A DNA stretch of 64,000 nt from Sulfitobacter sp. SK011 (GTDB lineage Bacteria > Pseudomonadota > Alphaproteobacteria > Rhodobacterales > Rhodobacteraceae). The notes under the pieces were generated by a model. That model made no database searches and was not told where the DNA came from. It saw nothing but the letters and a program-made list of their open reading frames with translations. Each line of letters starts with the position of its first letter. Position 1 is the stretch's first letter. Of the stretch, positions 36,140-44,689 are shown in pieces. The translations under genes and the position numbers were made by a program. The stretch spans positions 3,451,574-3,515,573 of the forward strand of contig NZ_CP025803.1 of the NCBI RefSeq assembly GCF_003352065.1. The letters are read 5' to 3'.

Positions 36140-36190
36140 TGGCGCGATATTGCAGGGCAAAACCCCATTTGACCAGATCGGAACGAACCC

Positions 36191-37846
36191 ATGGCCGCTT
36201 ATCAATACGTTTACCACATGTCCGGTGTGTCCAAGACCTACCCCGGCGGCAAGAAGCTGTTTGAAAACATCCACCTGAACTTTCTGCCCGGCGTGAAAAT
36301 CGGTGTGGTCGGCGTCAACGGTGCCGGTAAATCCACACTGCTGAAAATCATGGCAGGAATGGACAAGGATTTTCAGGGCGAGGCTTGGGCCGCCGAAGGG
36401 GCCAAGGTCGGCTATCTGCCCCAGGAACCCAAGCTTGATGAAAGCCTGACAGTGCGTGAAAACGTCATGCTCGGTGTGGCCCCCAAAAAGGCGATCCTTG
36501 ACCGCTACAACGAACTGGCGATGAACTACTCCGACGAAACCGCCGATGAGATGGCCAAACTGCAAGACCAGATCGACGCCGACGACCTTTGGGACCTCGA
36601 CAGCCAGATCGACGTCAGCATGGAGGCGCTGCGCTGCCCCCCCGATGACGCCAAAATTGCCGATCTGTCAGGGGGTGAGGCGCGCCGCGTCGCGCTGTGC
36701 AAACTCCTGCTCGAAGCGCCTGATATGCTGCTGCTCGATGAACCGACCAACCACCTTGACGCCGAAACCATCGCCTGGCTGCAACAGCACCTGATGGACT
36801 ACAAAGGCACCATCCTGATCGTCACCCACGACCGCTATTTCCTCGATGACATCACCAGCTGGATCCTCGAACTGGACCGCGGCAAGGGCGTCCCCTACGA
36901 AGGCAATTATTCCGACTGGCTGGAACAAAAGGCCAAACGCCTCAGCCAGGAAGCCCGCGAGGACAAATCCAAACAGAAGACGCTGGAACGCGAACTCGAA
37001 TGGATGCGTCAGGGGGCCAAAGCCCGTCAGGCCAAATCAAAAGCAAGGATCAAATCCTATAACGAGATGGCCGAAGTCTCCGAGCGCGAAAAACTCAGCC
37101 GCGCCCAGATCGTCATCCCCAACGGTCCGCGCCTTGGCAACAAGGTGATTGAGGTTGCGGGCCTCAAGAAACACATGGGCGACAAACAACTGATCGAAGA
37201 CCTCAGCTTTGATCTGCCCCCCGGCGCCATCGTCGGGGTCATCGGCCCCAACGGTGCGGGTAAATCAACCCTGTTCAAAATGCTGACAGGTCAGGAAAAG
37301 CCCGACGCAGGCACCATCGAATATGGCGAAACCGTAGATTTGTCGTACGTCGACCAATCCCGCGATGACCTCAAACCCGACGACACCGTCTGGCAGGCGA
37401 TCACCGGTGGTGCGGAAATCATCCAACTGGGCGACGCCGAAGTAAACTCCCGCGCCTATTGCTCGTCCTTCAACTTCAAAGGCGGCGACCAGCAGAAAAA
37501 GGTAGGCCAGCTTTCAGGCGGCGAACGCAACCGTGTCCACATGGCGCGGCTTTTGAAAGACGGCGGCAACGTCCTGCTCCTCGATGAACCGACCAACGAC
37601 CTCGACGTCGAAACCCTGCGCGCATTGGAAGACGCGCTGGTAGATTTCGCCGGCTGCGCCGTTGTCATCTCCCACGACCGCTTCTTCCTCGACCGGATTT
37701 GTACGCATATCCTTGCGTTCGAAGGCGAAGCCCATGTGGAATGGTTCGAGGGCAACTTTGAGGATTATGAGGAAGATAAGAAGCGTAGGCTGGGGGCGGA
37801 TGCACTTGAACCAAAGCGGTTGAAGCATAAGAAGTTCGTTCGATAA
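36191..37846 (+). CDS. ettA: Energy-dependent translational throttle protein EttA (ABC-F)
   Basis: 551 residues with two ATP-binding cassettes and no membrane segments. Walker A motifs are GVNGAGKST and GPNGAGKST, signature motifs LSGGEARR and LSGGERNR, and Walker B DEPTNHLD and DEPTNDLD. The inter-domain linker (EREKLSRAQIVIPNGPRLG) and a charged arm (ELEWMRQGAKARQAKSKARI) fit EttA, which binds the ribosome exit site and adjusts the first elongation steps to the ATP level. The end KRLKHKKFVR is usual. A degenerate copy of this 3' end lies 127 bases downstream. Confidence 0.95.
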   Translation: MAAYQYVYHMSGVSKTYPGGKKLFENIHLNFLPGVKIGVVGVNGAGKSTLLKIMAGMDKDFQGEAWAAEGAKVGYLPQEPKLDESLTVRENVMLGVAPKKAILDRYNELAMNYSDETADEMAKLQDQIDADDLWDLDSQIDVSMEALRCPPDDAKIADLSGGEARRVALCKLLLEAPDMLLLDEPTNHLDAETIAWLQQHLMDYKGTILIVTHDRYFLDDITSWILELDRGKGVPYEGNYSDWLEQKAKRLSQEAREDKSKQKTLERELEWMRQGAKARQAKSKARIKSYNEMAEVSEREKLSRAQIVIPNGPRLGNKVIEVAGLKKHMGDKQLIEDLSFDLPPGAIVGVIGPNGAGKSTLFKMLTGQEKPDAGTIEYGETVDLSYVDQSRDDLKPDDTVWQAITGGAEIIQLGDAEVNSRAYCSSFNFKGGDQQKKVGQLSGGERNRVHMARLLKDGGNVLLLDEPTNDLDVETLRALEDALVDFAGCAVVISHDRFFLDRICTHILAFEGEAHVEWFEGNFEDYEEDKKRRLGADALEPKRLKHKKFVR

Positions 37847-37981
37847 ATCGCAAAGCGATTTTCGAACGGGTGCGAGGCAGCGTCCGCTCTTGCGGGCGCG
37901 TTCGCACTCAGTAGTGTTAGGGAACTGACGATGAAAGCTAAAGAGGTTGAAGTATAAGGGGTTTGTGAGGTGAATTGCTAA
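37813..37981. repeat. Degenerate direct repeat of the ettA 3' end
   Basis: The last ettA codons and the bases after them (37813-37854, with GGTTGAAGCATAAG) recur at 37940-37981 (GGTTGAAGTATAAG) at about 31 of 42 positions. The second copy ends two bases before the ATG of the foreign-looking gene at 37983. Between the copies a small palindrome AAATCGC-AAA-GCGATTT (37846-37862) may end the ettA transcript. Confidence 0.7.
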
Positions 37982-37982
37982 G

Positions 37983-39008
37983 ATGAAATCGCAAACTCGC
38001 GTGCACGCGCTGTTTCAAACCCTTTGGAACAAGAAATTAAATAATCAGTGTCAGTATGTTGATGCTGATGGAGAGCGTTGCAAAACATCAGCAATAAAAT
38101 CTCATACTGTTCAAAGAGGACGCGTTTTGGCATCTATAGCTGAAGATGGGCATGTCTTCGAAATCGGCATCCCCAAAAAGCAGTCTCCTTCGAAGGAAAG
38201 GACATTCCAAAAAGTCGGAGTAAATCGTGCATCTGTGTTTCCCGGATTCTGCAATTACCACGATACAATACTCTTCAGTTCGTCCGAAACGGGACAAGGA
38301 ACACTGTCCTCATACGAAATGGCCCTTCTAGGTTACAGAAGCATCTGCCATGAGACCTTCAAGAAAGAACGAGCTGAGAGAGTATACTCAAATAGACAGT
38401 TTCTTTCCGCAATTGCCTCGGTCGATCTAGCCGCAAAAAGAAGTGCGGAAGCGCATCTGGAAGGCACTAGGCTCGCCATCAGAGATCTCACTAGACAGAA
38501 ACAAGCTTTCGAAAACGCGATTCACACAAAGGACCTTTCGCGTCTGTACGGTACCGTTTTCACTCTAGCTGCGGAAATACCGCTCGCTTTTAGTTCTTCC
38601 TTCGCTCCAGAATACACGATTGATGGGGAGCTATTATTGCCAGAACAATATGGAAATTGGAACAGCGTAGGTGTATTTTGTGGAGCAATTAAGGAAAGGA
38701 ACATCATGGGGTTCGTCGGACTACACGACAACGATGAACACGATATCTCTAAATTCTTCAAAAGCTTAGTGTCCGTTCCAATGAATCGGGTTGGAGGTTT
38801 GTCTCTTCATCTCGCTATTGAGCACGCCGAAAATACTTTTTTTCGGCCAAGTTGGGTAAGTAAACTTCTTCCAGAAATTAGAGAGGAGTTGCTCTCTCGA
38901 TTTGCATCTGGAATTCCAGGAGAACCGAACTCACGAAAAGCAAACCTTGTCGGACAGTTTGATGTTATTAACGTCTCAGCATCGCAGAGGGATGATTTTT
39001 ATCCATAA
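37983..39008 (+). CDS. Unknown protein with a Cys/His cluster, foreign-looking
   Basis: 341 residues from the ATG at 37983. The N-terminus carries CQYVDADGERC, then SHTVQRGRVLASIAEDGHVF, and RASVFPGFCNYHD. Cys23, Cys33, His41, Cys90 and His93 could form a zinc site. The spacing recalls HNH-like or treble-clef zinc folds, but no catalytic motif is certain. The rest is mixed helix and strand with no membrane segment. Codon use is clearly more A/T-rich than in ettA. It sits alone beside a degenerate copy of the ettA 3' end, both signs of acquisition. Similar uncharacterised proteins (with SHS/TIQ and FPGFC..HD motifs) occur as scattered accessory genes. A defence role is possible but unsupported. 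Confidence 0.7.
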   Translation: MKSQTRVHALFQTLWNKKLNNQCQYVDADGERCKTSAIKSHTVQRGRVLASIAEDGHVFEIGIPKKQSPSKERTFQKVGVNRASVFPGFCNYHDTILFSSSETGQGTLSSYEMALLGYRSICHETFKKERAERVYSNRQFLSAIASVDLAAKRSAEAHLEGTRLAIRDLTRQKQAFENAIHTKDLSRLYGTVFTLAAEIPLAFSSSFAPEYTIDGELLLPEQYGNWNSVGVFCGAIKERNIMGFVGLHDNDEHDISKFFKSLVSVPMNRVGGLSLHLAIEHAENTFFRPSWVSKLLPEIREELLSRFASGIPGEPNSRKANLVGQFDVINVSASQRDDFYP

Positions 39009-39244
39009 CGAATTTCTACAACTAAAACTTCTAGAGGCAGGTGCTCATTAACACCAAAACTAAGAACACAACTCGAAGGCCATTTTGCAAAGCTCCACTG
39101 GACCTTTTCAGGCCGTAGAGGGCTGCAAGCCCCAGGGCGTGAAACGCGGGGCCTTTCAGCAGGGTGCTTCGCAATAAAGGTCCGGTACTAGTTCGGGGCT
39201 TCTCGCACGTGCGATACAACATACCGCTAACGCAAACGCCCCCG

Positions 39245-39562
39245 TCAAAACTCAATCCCCGCAGAATCATACCGCGAATACGCCTGAATATCGCGGACCT
39301 TTTCGTGCACATCCGCATCCATCTTCCATGACTTCTGCGTCGGGCGGCGGGTGTTGAACAGGTCTTTCAGCCGCCACAGATTGACCGGCAACAACACAAT
39401 GTTCAAAATCAGAAACGGCGCGAGGTCGAGCATCGCAGCATAGCCAATGAACAATACGTTAGAGGTCAGCGCCAGCAGGCGCATCTTGATCTGGCTGCGA
39501 CAGGCAAACGCCGCAATCAGCGCAACACCCGCCGCAACACCGATTGCGCCGATCACACTCAT
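39245..39562 (-). CDS. Small inner-membrane protein (YgjV-like)
   Basis: 105 residues from the ATG at 39562 (MSVIGAIGVAAGVALIAAFA). Three hydrophobic helices are visible, including LALTSNVLFIGYAAMLDLAP and FLILNIVLLPVNLWRLKDLF, which resemble the small YgjV-type membrane proteins. The C-terminal 30 residues are soluble and charged. An ATG at 39613 would add 17 charged residues before the first helix and is less likely. Function unknown. Confidence 0.68.
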   Translation of the reverse strand: MSVIGAIGVAAGVALIAAFACRSQIKMRLLALTSNVLFIGYAAMLDLAPFLILNIVLLPVNLWRLKDLFNTRRPTQKSWKMDADVHEKVRDIQAYSRYDSAGIEF

Positions 39563-39849
39563 ATCAATTTCTTTTGCGTCATCATCACGCCACTCTGGGA
39601 TGCATAGGCGCATTCAATGCCACGCCTTCCCCCGCCACTCTCACCTGTGCCCCCGCTCCGCATCCCGTGCGTTCATCTCTTTTGACCGCGCCCGCAATGC
39701 CCGGTCAGCCGCACTTTGGCGATGCGTTAAGTTTTGGTCACGGCTTTGGTCATCAGGGACTCCGTCAAAGGTGTCCTGTGATCCTCGCTGATCCGGCAAA
39801 AACAAAGGTCGACCCCTGCGCATGGCGGGTATCGACGCAACACAGCCCC

Positions 39850-40140
39850 TCAAACGTCGGCGACAATCTCGCCTTTCATCTCGCCGGTCATCCGGGTCAA
39901 ATCCTCGCGGTGAACCGATTTGCGCACCTCGTCGATCTTCAATTCGGCCGCATCCCGCGTTGCCTTGTCCGGCCATTCGGTGATCGCCGCTGATGTCCGG
40001 TCGCTGGTGCGCACCACGGTTACGCGGCTCGCCCCCATCGCCTTGAGCGCGGGCAAACGCTTTTTCTCAATCGCGTGCAATGACACATTATAATCCGTGC
40101 CATCCGCGATTTCCCAGGTGGTGATTGTGACATAGCGCAT
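39850..40140 (-). CDS. Small dimeric alpha/beta-barrel protein (ABM-like)
   Basis: 96 residues starting MRYVTITTWEIADGTDYNV. The layout (strand, helix IEKKRLPALKAMGASRV, strand TVVRTSDRTSAAITEWPD, helix) fits the antibiotic biosynthesis monooxygenase-like dimeric ferredoxin fold, where an aromatic EW often marks the third strand. These proteins range from oxygenases to stress proteins; no cofactor motif is seen. A gene of its own on the minus strand. Confidence 0.65.
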   Translation of the reverse strand: MRYVTITTWEIADGTDYNVSLHAIEKKRLPALKAMGASRVTVVRTSDRTSAAITEWPDKATRDAAELKIDEVRKSVHREDLTRMTGEMKGEIVADV

Positions 40141-40354
40141 GGTATCCTCCAGTCCTTGTCAACATGCTCTATCTTAACCCTTTTTCGCTCAAAAAGACAG
40201 CATGTCCTGCGGGATCTACAGCCACGGGTCAGAACCGCAGTATCCTTGTGCAATTGAACAAATCACCCCTGACAGTCTAAAGCCGCACCGACGCCATAAA
40301 TCCGCCCTATTCCTCCACTCTTAATGGATGAACCTTGGGGAGAGGATCTGAAAC

Positions 40355-40549
40355 ATGGCAATCATCGGCGTACTTCTTGGCGGAATCATTGGCTTCACAA
40401 GCTTCCTGATTTCCCTGTTGGCCTTCGACGCCAGCTTCGCCTCTGCCTGCGCGGTCTACATGGTGTCAGGCTGCGCCACAGCAGCACTGGTCATCATCAT
40501 CGCGATGATCCCAGACCGCGCACAAGAGCCGAAGGGCCACGTCGCCTGA
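40355..40549 (+). CDS. Small two-helix membrane protein
   Basis: 64 residues starting MAIIGVLLGGIIGFTSFLIS. Two hydrophobic helices (IGVLLGGIIGFTSFLISLLA, VYMVSGCATAALVIIIAMI) are followed by a short charged tail (PDRAQEPKGHVA). Similar short proteins are common and unnamed in Rhodobacteraceae. The frame fits a small membrane protein far better than the overlapping frame at 40324-40953. Confidence 0.65.
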   Translation: MAIIGVLLGGIIGFTSFLISLLAFDASFASACAVYMVSGCATAALVIIIAMIPDRAQEPKGHVA

Positions 40550-40746
40550 TCCGCAAAAATCAGCCGAAAATCGCCCAACTGCCCGCAGCACTTGAACGAA
40601 TCCCACTGAAGTGCCATATCAAACCCTGCAACGGTACACTATTTCGACCCACTGTCTCCCTAATACGGCGTCACGACTTCGAACTACGACCGAAAACGCC
40701 GAGCCATCGCACCTACGCGGATGGCATTAGAATGGAGACTACGGAT

Positions 40747-40953
40747 ATGGCTACTGGCACCGTAAAATGGTTTAACACAACAAAAGGCTTCGGCTTTATC
40801 GCACCCGATGGCGGCAGCAAAGACGTGTTTGTACACATCTCAGCTGTTGAGCGCGCTGGCCTGACAGGTCTGGCCGACAACCAGAAAGTGACGTTTGACA
40901 TCGAAGCTGGCCGTGATGGTCGCGAATCTGCGACAAACATCGCACTGGCCTAA
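40747..40953 (+). CDS. Cold-shock protein (CspA family)
   Basis: 68 residues starting MATGTVKWFNTTKGFGFIAP. RNP1 (KGFGFI) and RNP2 (VFVHIS) mark the nucleic-acid-binding face of the cold-shock fold. It acts as an RNA chaperone at low temperature. About 200 bases without a gene precede it, as is usual for csp genes with a long regulatory 5' leader, although I cannot define the leader structure. A strong terminator follows at 40998. Confidence 0.94.
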   Translation: MATGTVKWFNTTKGFGFIAPDGGSKDVFVHISAVERAGLTGLADNQKVTFDIEAGRDGRESATNIALA

Positions 40954-40997
40954 GCGCCTTCTGACCGGGCCTTGCGTCCGGTCTACACGAGAAGTTT

Positions 40998-41031
40998 ACC
41001 GACCACTGTGCAACAGTGGTCGGTTTTTTTT
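40998..41031 (+). terminator. Intrinsic terminator after the cold-shock gene
   Basis: ACCGACCACTGT (40998-41009) pairs perfectly with ACAGTGGTCGGT (41013-41024) around GCA, followed by a run of eight T. This is a classic strong terminator. Confidence 0.95.
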
Positions 41032-41104
41032 CGCCGACGGGTTGATCTGTAAATAACACAAGTGAAAATAACGGCATCTGCAATCAATCATTATGGAGCA
41101 TTAT

Positions 41105-41656
41105 ATGCGCCGCCGTACATTTTTGGCCTCCACCCTGGCCGCCGCTGCCCTTCCCCAACTCGTCTCCGCTCAATCTGCCGCTTATGATCCGACCCCGCGT
41201 GAGGTTTCGATCAAACGTCAGTACCAGCCGGGCCAATTGCTGATCCTGCCCCGCAGCCATTACCTTTATTACGTCACCGCCCCCGGCAAAGCCATTCGTT
41301 ATGGCGTCGGCGTCGGCAAAGCCGGTCTGGAATTCACTGGTACCGCCAACATTCAGGTCAAGAAAGAATGGCCCACCTGGCGCCCAACGGACGAGATGAT
41401 CGAACGTGATCCGGCCGCCTACAAGCGCTTCATCGGCAATACCGATGCGCAACCCGGCGGGCCCGGTAACCCTCTGGGTGCGCGCGCTCTTTATTTGTTC
41501 CAAAATGGCAGGGATACATTTTTCCGCATCCATGGAACCACCCAACCAAACACAATTGGCCGTTCAGTCTCCAATGGCTGTATCCGCATGCTGAATGAAC
41601 ATGTAATTGATCTTTATAACCGCGTGCCGGTTGGGACGGTTGTCACCGTTCTCTGA
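41105..41656 (+). CDS. L,D-transpeptidase (YkuD family)
   Basis: 183 residues from the ATG at 41105 (MRRRTFLASTLAAAALPQLV), with GGAG at 41096-41099 upstream; another ATG at 41093 is too close to that site. The start RRRTFLAS looks like a Tat-type signal peptide. The catalytic motif is HGTTQPNTIGRSVSNGCIRM, with the histidine and the nucleophilic cysteine of the YkuD fold. It cross-links or anchors proteins to peptidoglycan in the periplasm. A bidirectional terminator follows. Confidence 0.93.
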   Translation: MRRRTFLASTLAAAALPQLVSAQSAAYDPTPREVSIKRQYQPGQLLILPRSHYLYYVTAPGKAIRYGVGVGKAGLEFTGTANIQVKKEWPTWRPTDEMIERDPAAYKRFIGNTDAQPGGPGNPLGARALYLFQNGRDTFFRIHGTTQPNTIGRSVSNGCIRMLNEHVIDLYNRVPVGTVVTVL

Positions 41657-41674
41657 TATGATCGTCAGACAAAC

Positions 41675-41706
41675 AAAAAGGGCCGGTGTTTTCACCGGCC
41701 CTTTTT
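41675..41706. terminator. Bidirectional intrinsic terminator
   Basis: AAAAAGGGCCGGTG (41675-41688) pairs perfectly with CACCGGCCCTTTTT (41693-41706) around TTTT. It lies between the convergent L,D-transpeptidase and the ABC binding-protein gene, ending both transcripts. Confidence 0.92.
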
Positions 41707-41724
41707 AATTGCGCAAACGCGGCT

Positions 41725-42714
41725 TTAGTTCAGCGCTTTGTCCGTGATCGCATGTGTCCACGCGCCCGTGGGTGCCTTTGAGATTACCGGATCAGATCCG
41801 CCAGACAGAAGTGACTCCACCGTGCGTTCATAATCCGCCTCAACCAGCGCGCCATTGCTGCCCGCTGTGAGTTTGGCCACTTCGCCCATCATGCGGCGCT
41901 GGTGTTTTTCGGTCTGCGCCCCGGACGCATCGTTTTCCAGAACGATATCCGCCGCTTCGTCCGGGTTTTCCTCGGCGTATTTCCAGCCCTTCATGGACGC
42001 ACGCACAAAGCGGACCATTTTGTCTTCGAACGCCGGATCAGCCAGCTTGTCCTCCAGGACATAAAGCCCATCTTCCAGTGTTGCGACACCTTGATCCTCA
42101 TACTTAAAGACCTGCAGATCATCAGGCGAAAGGCCCGCATCAATCACCTGCCAATATTCGTTATAGGTCATCGTTGACACGCAAGCGGCCTGCTTTTGCA
42201 ACAGCGGATCCACATTGAAACCTTGCTTGAGAACGGTCACGCCGCCATCACTGCCATCGGTCGGAATGCCCAGCTTGCTCATCCAGCTCAGGAAAGGGAA
42301 TTCGTTGCCAAAGAACCAGACGCCAAGTGTTTTACCTTTGAAATCATCCGTCGTGGCAACACCTGCATCCTTGCGGCAGGTCAGCATCATCCCCGACGAT
42401 TTGAACGGCTGCGCAATGTTCACCATCGGCAGACCTTTTTCCCGCGCAGCCAAGGCGGCAGGCATCCATTCAACAGTCACATCAGCACCGCCGCCCGCCA
42501 GAACCTGGGTCGGCGCGATGTCCGGCCCGCCAGGTTTGATCGTGACGTTCAGGCCTTCTTCTTCGTAAAACCCCTTGTCGAGTGCGACGTAATATCCGCC
42601 AAACTGTGCTTGCGTAACCCATTTGAGCTGCAGCGTGACGTCATCCGCAGCATGCGCCAACGTCCCCCACAGACCCAGTGCGGCCCCAGCCGCGATTTTG
42701 GTGATGTTCTTCAT
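41725..42714 (-). CDS. ABC transporter substrate-binding protein (NMT1/THI5-like)
   Basis: 329 residues with a signal peptide (ITKIAAGAALGLWGTLAHA) and the NMT1-like fold: QAQFGGYYVALDKGFYEEEG, KPGGPDIAPTQVLAGGGADV and TWEWMP-like VTVEWMPAALAAREKGLP. Proteins of this family bind pyrimidines and related small ring molecules in the periplasm. It is the last gene of the minus-strand unit that starts with the amidohydrolase at 48684, so uracil, thymine or a breakdown product is the likely ligand; this is inferred from context. Confidence 0.88.
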   Translation of the reverse strand: MKNITKIAAGAALGLWGTLAHAADDVTLQLKWVTQAQFGGYYVALDKGFYEEEGLNVTIKPGGPDIAPTQVLAGGGADVTVEWMPAALAAREKGLPMVNIAQPFKSSGMMLTCRKDAGVATTDDFKGKTLGVWFFGNEFPFLSWMSKLGIPTDGSDGGVTVLKQGFNVDPLLQKQAACVSTMTYNEYWQVIDAGLSPDDLQVFKYEDQGVATLEDGLYVLEDKLADPAFEDKMVRFVRASMKGWKYAEENPDEAADIVLENDASGAQTEKHQRRMMGEVAKLTAGSNGALVEADYERTVESLLSGGSDPVISKAPTGAWTHAITDKALN

Positions 42715-42749
42715 TTTTTATCTCCCTCAGGTTGGTCGTTTCAGTATAG

Positions 42750-43592
42750 CTAACTTCTCTGGCTTGGGTGCCAGAATGTGACAGTCTTTTCGATCAGCGT
42801 CATCGCACCGTAAAATGCAGACCCCGCAATTGCTGCAACCACAATCTCGGCCCAGACGAGATCAAGCGCAAGCTGTCCCACAGAGGTTGAGATGCGAAAC
42901 CCCATACCTTTGATCGGAGAGCCGAAAAATTCCGCAACAATCGCCCCGATCAAGGCAAGCGTTGTGCCAATCTTGAGCCCGTTAAAGATGAAGGGCATTG
43001 CTGCTGGCAAACGCAGCTTTAACAACGTGCGCCAATAGCCCGCCGCATAGGTCCGCATCAGATCACGCTGCATCGCATCCGACGCCTGCAACCCCTGCAC
43101 AGTGTTCACCAACATGGGAAAGAACACCATGACCACAACTACTGCCGCCTTTGACTGCCAATCAAACCCGAACCACATGACAAGGATCGGGGCCATGCCG
43201 ATCACCGGCAAGGCAGCCACGAAATTGCCTACAGGCAACAGCCCACGCTGCAAAAACGGAAACCGGTCGATCATCACTGCGATGAGAAACGCAGCACCAC
43301 AGCCGATGGCATAGCCCGACATTGCCCCCTTGAGAACCGTCTGCACAAAATCGACCCAGAGGATATCCACTGAGTTGGCAAAGCGCACCGCGATGATGGA
43401 TGGCGCGGGCAGCAAAACCTGGTTGATCGCAAAACCGCGCACCACGCCCTCCCAAACCGCCAACAGGGTCAGGCCAAACACAAAAGGCGCAGCCAGACCC
43501 GACCAGCGGGTCGGTTTTCTGCGCGCAAGCCAGATGTTGACGGCCATTCCGCCAAGCCACGCCAGAATGGCAAACAGCAGCCAACCCATCAT
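42750..43592 (-). CDS. ABC transporter permease (pyrimidine-type)
   Basis: 280 residues with six or so membrane segments (LLFAILAWLGGMAVNIWLA, FVFGLTLLAVWEGVVRGFA) and the permease loop MRTYAAGYWRTLLKLRLPAA (the EAA-type contact with the ATPase). It overlaps the other permease gene by four bases. With that subunit it forms the membrane channel of the NMT1-type transporter. Confidence 0.9.
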   Translation of the reverse strand: MMGWLLFAILAWLGGMAVNIWLARRKPTRWSGLAAPFVFGLTLLAVWEGVVRGFAINQVLLPAPSIIAVRFANSVDILWVDFVQTVLKGAMSGYAIGCGAAFLIAVMIDRFPFLQRGLLPVGNFVAALPVIGMAPILVMWFGFDWQSKAAVVVVMVFFPMLVNTVQGLQASDAMQRDLMRTYAAGYWRTLLKLRLPAAMPFIFNGLKIGTTLALIGAIVAEFFGSPIKGMGFRISTSVGQLALDLVWAEIVVAAIAGSAFYGAMTLIEKTVTFWHPSQRS

Positions 43593-44452
43593 GCCATCCC
43601 CATCCGCTTGAGCGTGATCCGTTGCACAATCCCGATGATCCCCACCAGTGCCGCCGCCAATGCCGCCGCCATGATCAGCGCACTCCAGATCTGGATGGTC
43701 TGACCATAATAGCTGCCTGCCAGCAGGCGTGCCCCGAGCCCCGCGACCGCACCCGTTGGCAACTCACCTACGATTGCACCGACCAATGATGCCGCCATGC
43801 CAATTTTGAGCGATGTAAAGAAATATGGCATCGAGGCAGGCAGGCGCAATTTCCAAAAGGTTTGCGCCTTGCTGGCGTGCCAGGTGCGCATCTGATCCAA
43901 CTGCATCGCATCCGGTGATCGCAGCCCTTTGACCATGCCAACCACCACCGGGAAGAACGACAGATACATGCTGATCATCGCCTTGGGAAGCAAACCGGAG
44001 ATGCCCACAGCATTGAGAACCACAATGATCATCGGTGCAATCGCAAGGATCGGAATTGTCTGGCTGGCAATGACCCAAGGCATCACACTCATGTCCATGG
44101 TGCGGTTAAAGACAATACCCACAGCCAGCAATATGCCCAAGCCGGTGCCAAGGGCGAAGCCAAGCAACGTCGCGCTGAGCGTGACCCAGGAATGATAGAT
44201 CAACGACCGTTTCGACGTGATCTTTTTCTCAACCGTGGTGTCCCAAATTTCCCCCGCCACCTGATGCGGGGCCGGCAGCTTGGGTTTTTCCTGCGACCAT
44301 GTATCGGCAATCAGCGTCCGCGTCGTCAGGACCTCGCCAGACCGCGTCGTCTTGTCATAGGCCCAGGGCGCATTGAGCCAAATCGCCGCAGCATACCAAA
44401 AGGCCAGCAAAAATCCGACAACAGTCAAGACAGGCAAAACAATGCGGATCAT
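43589..44452 (-). CDS. ABC transporter permease (pyrimidine-type)
   Basis: 287 residues. A hydrophobic start (IRIVLPVLTVVGFLLAFWYA) is followed by a periplasmic segment of about 60 residues and then the membrane domain, with the contact loop MRTWHASKAQTFWKLRLPAS. It is the first of two coupled permeases and the stop overlaps the next start (ATGA). The upstream gap to the ATPase gene contains an inverted pair of a short repeated motif. Confidence 0.9.
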   Translation of the reverse strand: MIRIVLPVLTVVGFLLAFWYAAAIWLNAPWAYDKTTRSGEVLTTRTLIADTWSQEKPKLPAPHQVAGEIWDTTVEKKITSKRSLIYHSWVTLSATLLGFALGTGLGILLAVGIVFNRTMDMSVMPWVIASQTIPILAIAPMIIVVLNAVGISGLLPKAMISMYLSFFPVVVGMVKGLRSPDAMQLDQMRTWHASKAQTFWKLRLPASMPYFFTSLKIGMAASLVGAIVGELPTGAVAGLGARLLAGSYYGQTIQIWSALIMAAALAAALVGIIGIVQRITLKRMGMA

Positions 44453-44466
44453 GCGATGGCCTCTGC

Positions 44467-44542
44467 TTCATTGTTCCACAAATACACAAATACCTGCACC
44501 CGCCTCAGGTGATGTTCTTTGTGTATTTTAAGAAAAATGAAA
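44467..44542. repeat. Inverted pair of a short dispersed motif
   Basis: TTCATTGTTCCACAAATACACAAA (44467-44490; consensus on the minus strand TTTGTGTATTTGTGGAAC, then AATGAA) faces TTTGTGTATTTTAAGAAA followed by AATGAA at 44518-44542. A third copy lies at 60197-60220. The pair lies in the 237-base gap between the ATPase and first permease genes, whose remainder holds no gene. Confidence 0.65.
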
Positions 44543-44689
44543 GAATTGAGTGGTCTAATGCCTCTGCGGTACAGGCTGGTGAGCCGATGGCCGTGAACGA
44601 TGAAGCGGGACCTCGCCTCCCGACACAAACGGCGGAGCGGACCCGGGTGAGAGTGGGCATCCATGACCATCTGGGCCGCTTTAGCTTTC

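Noticed and set aside
40324..40953. Long plus-strand frame spanning the small membrane gene and the cold-shock gene
   Set aside because: It reads through the cold-shock leader; the cold-shock start at 40747 and the separate membrane frame at 40355 fit far better.
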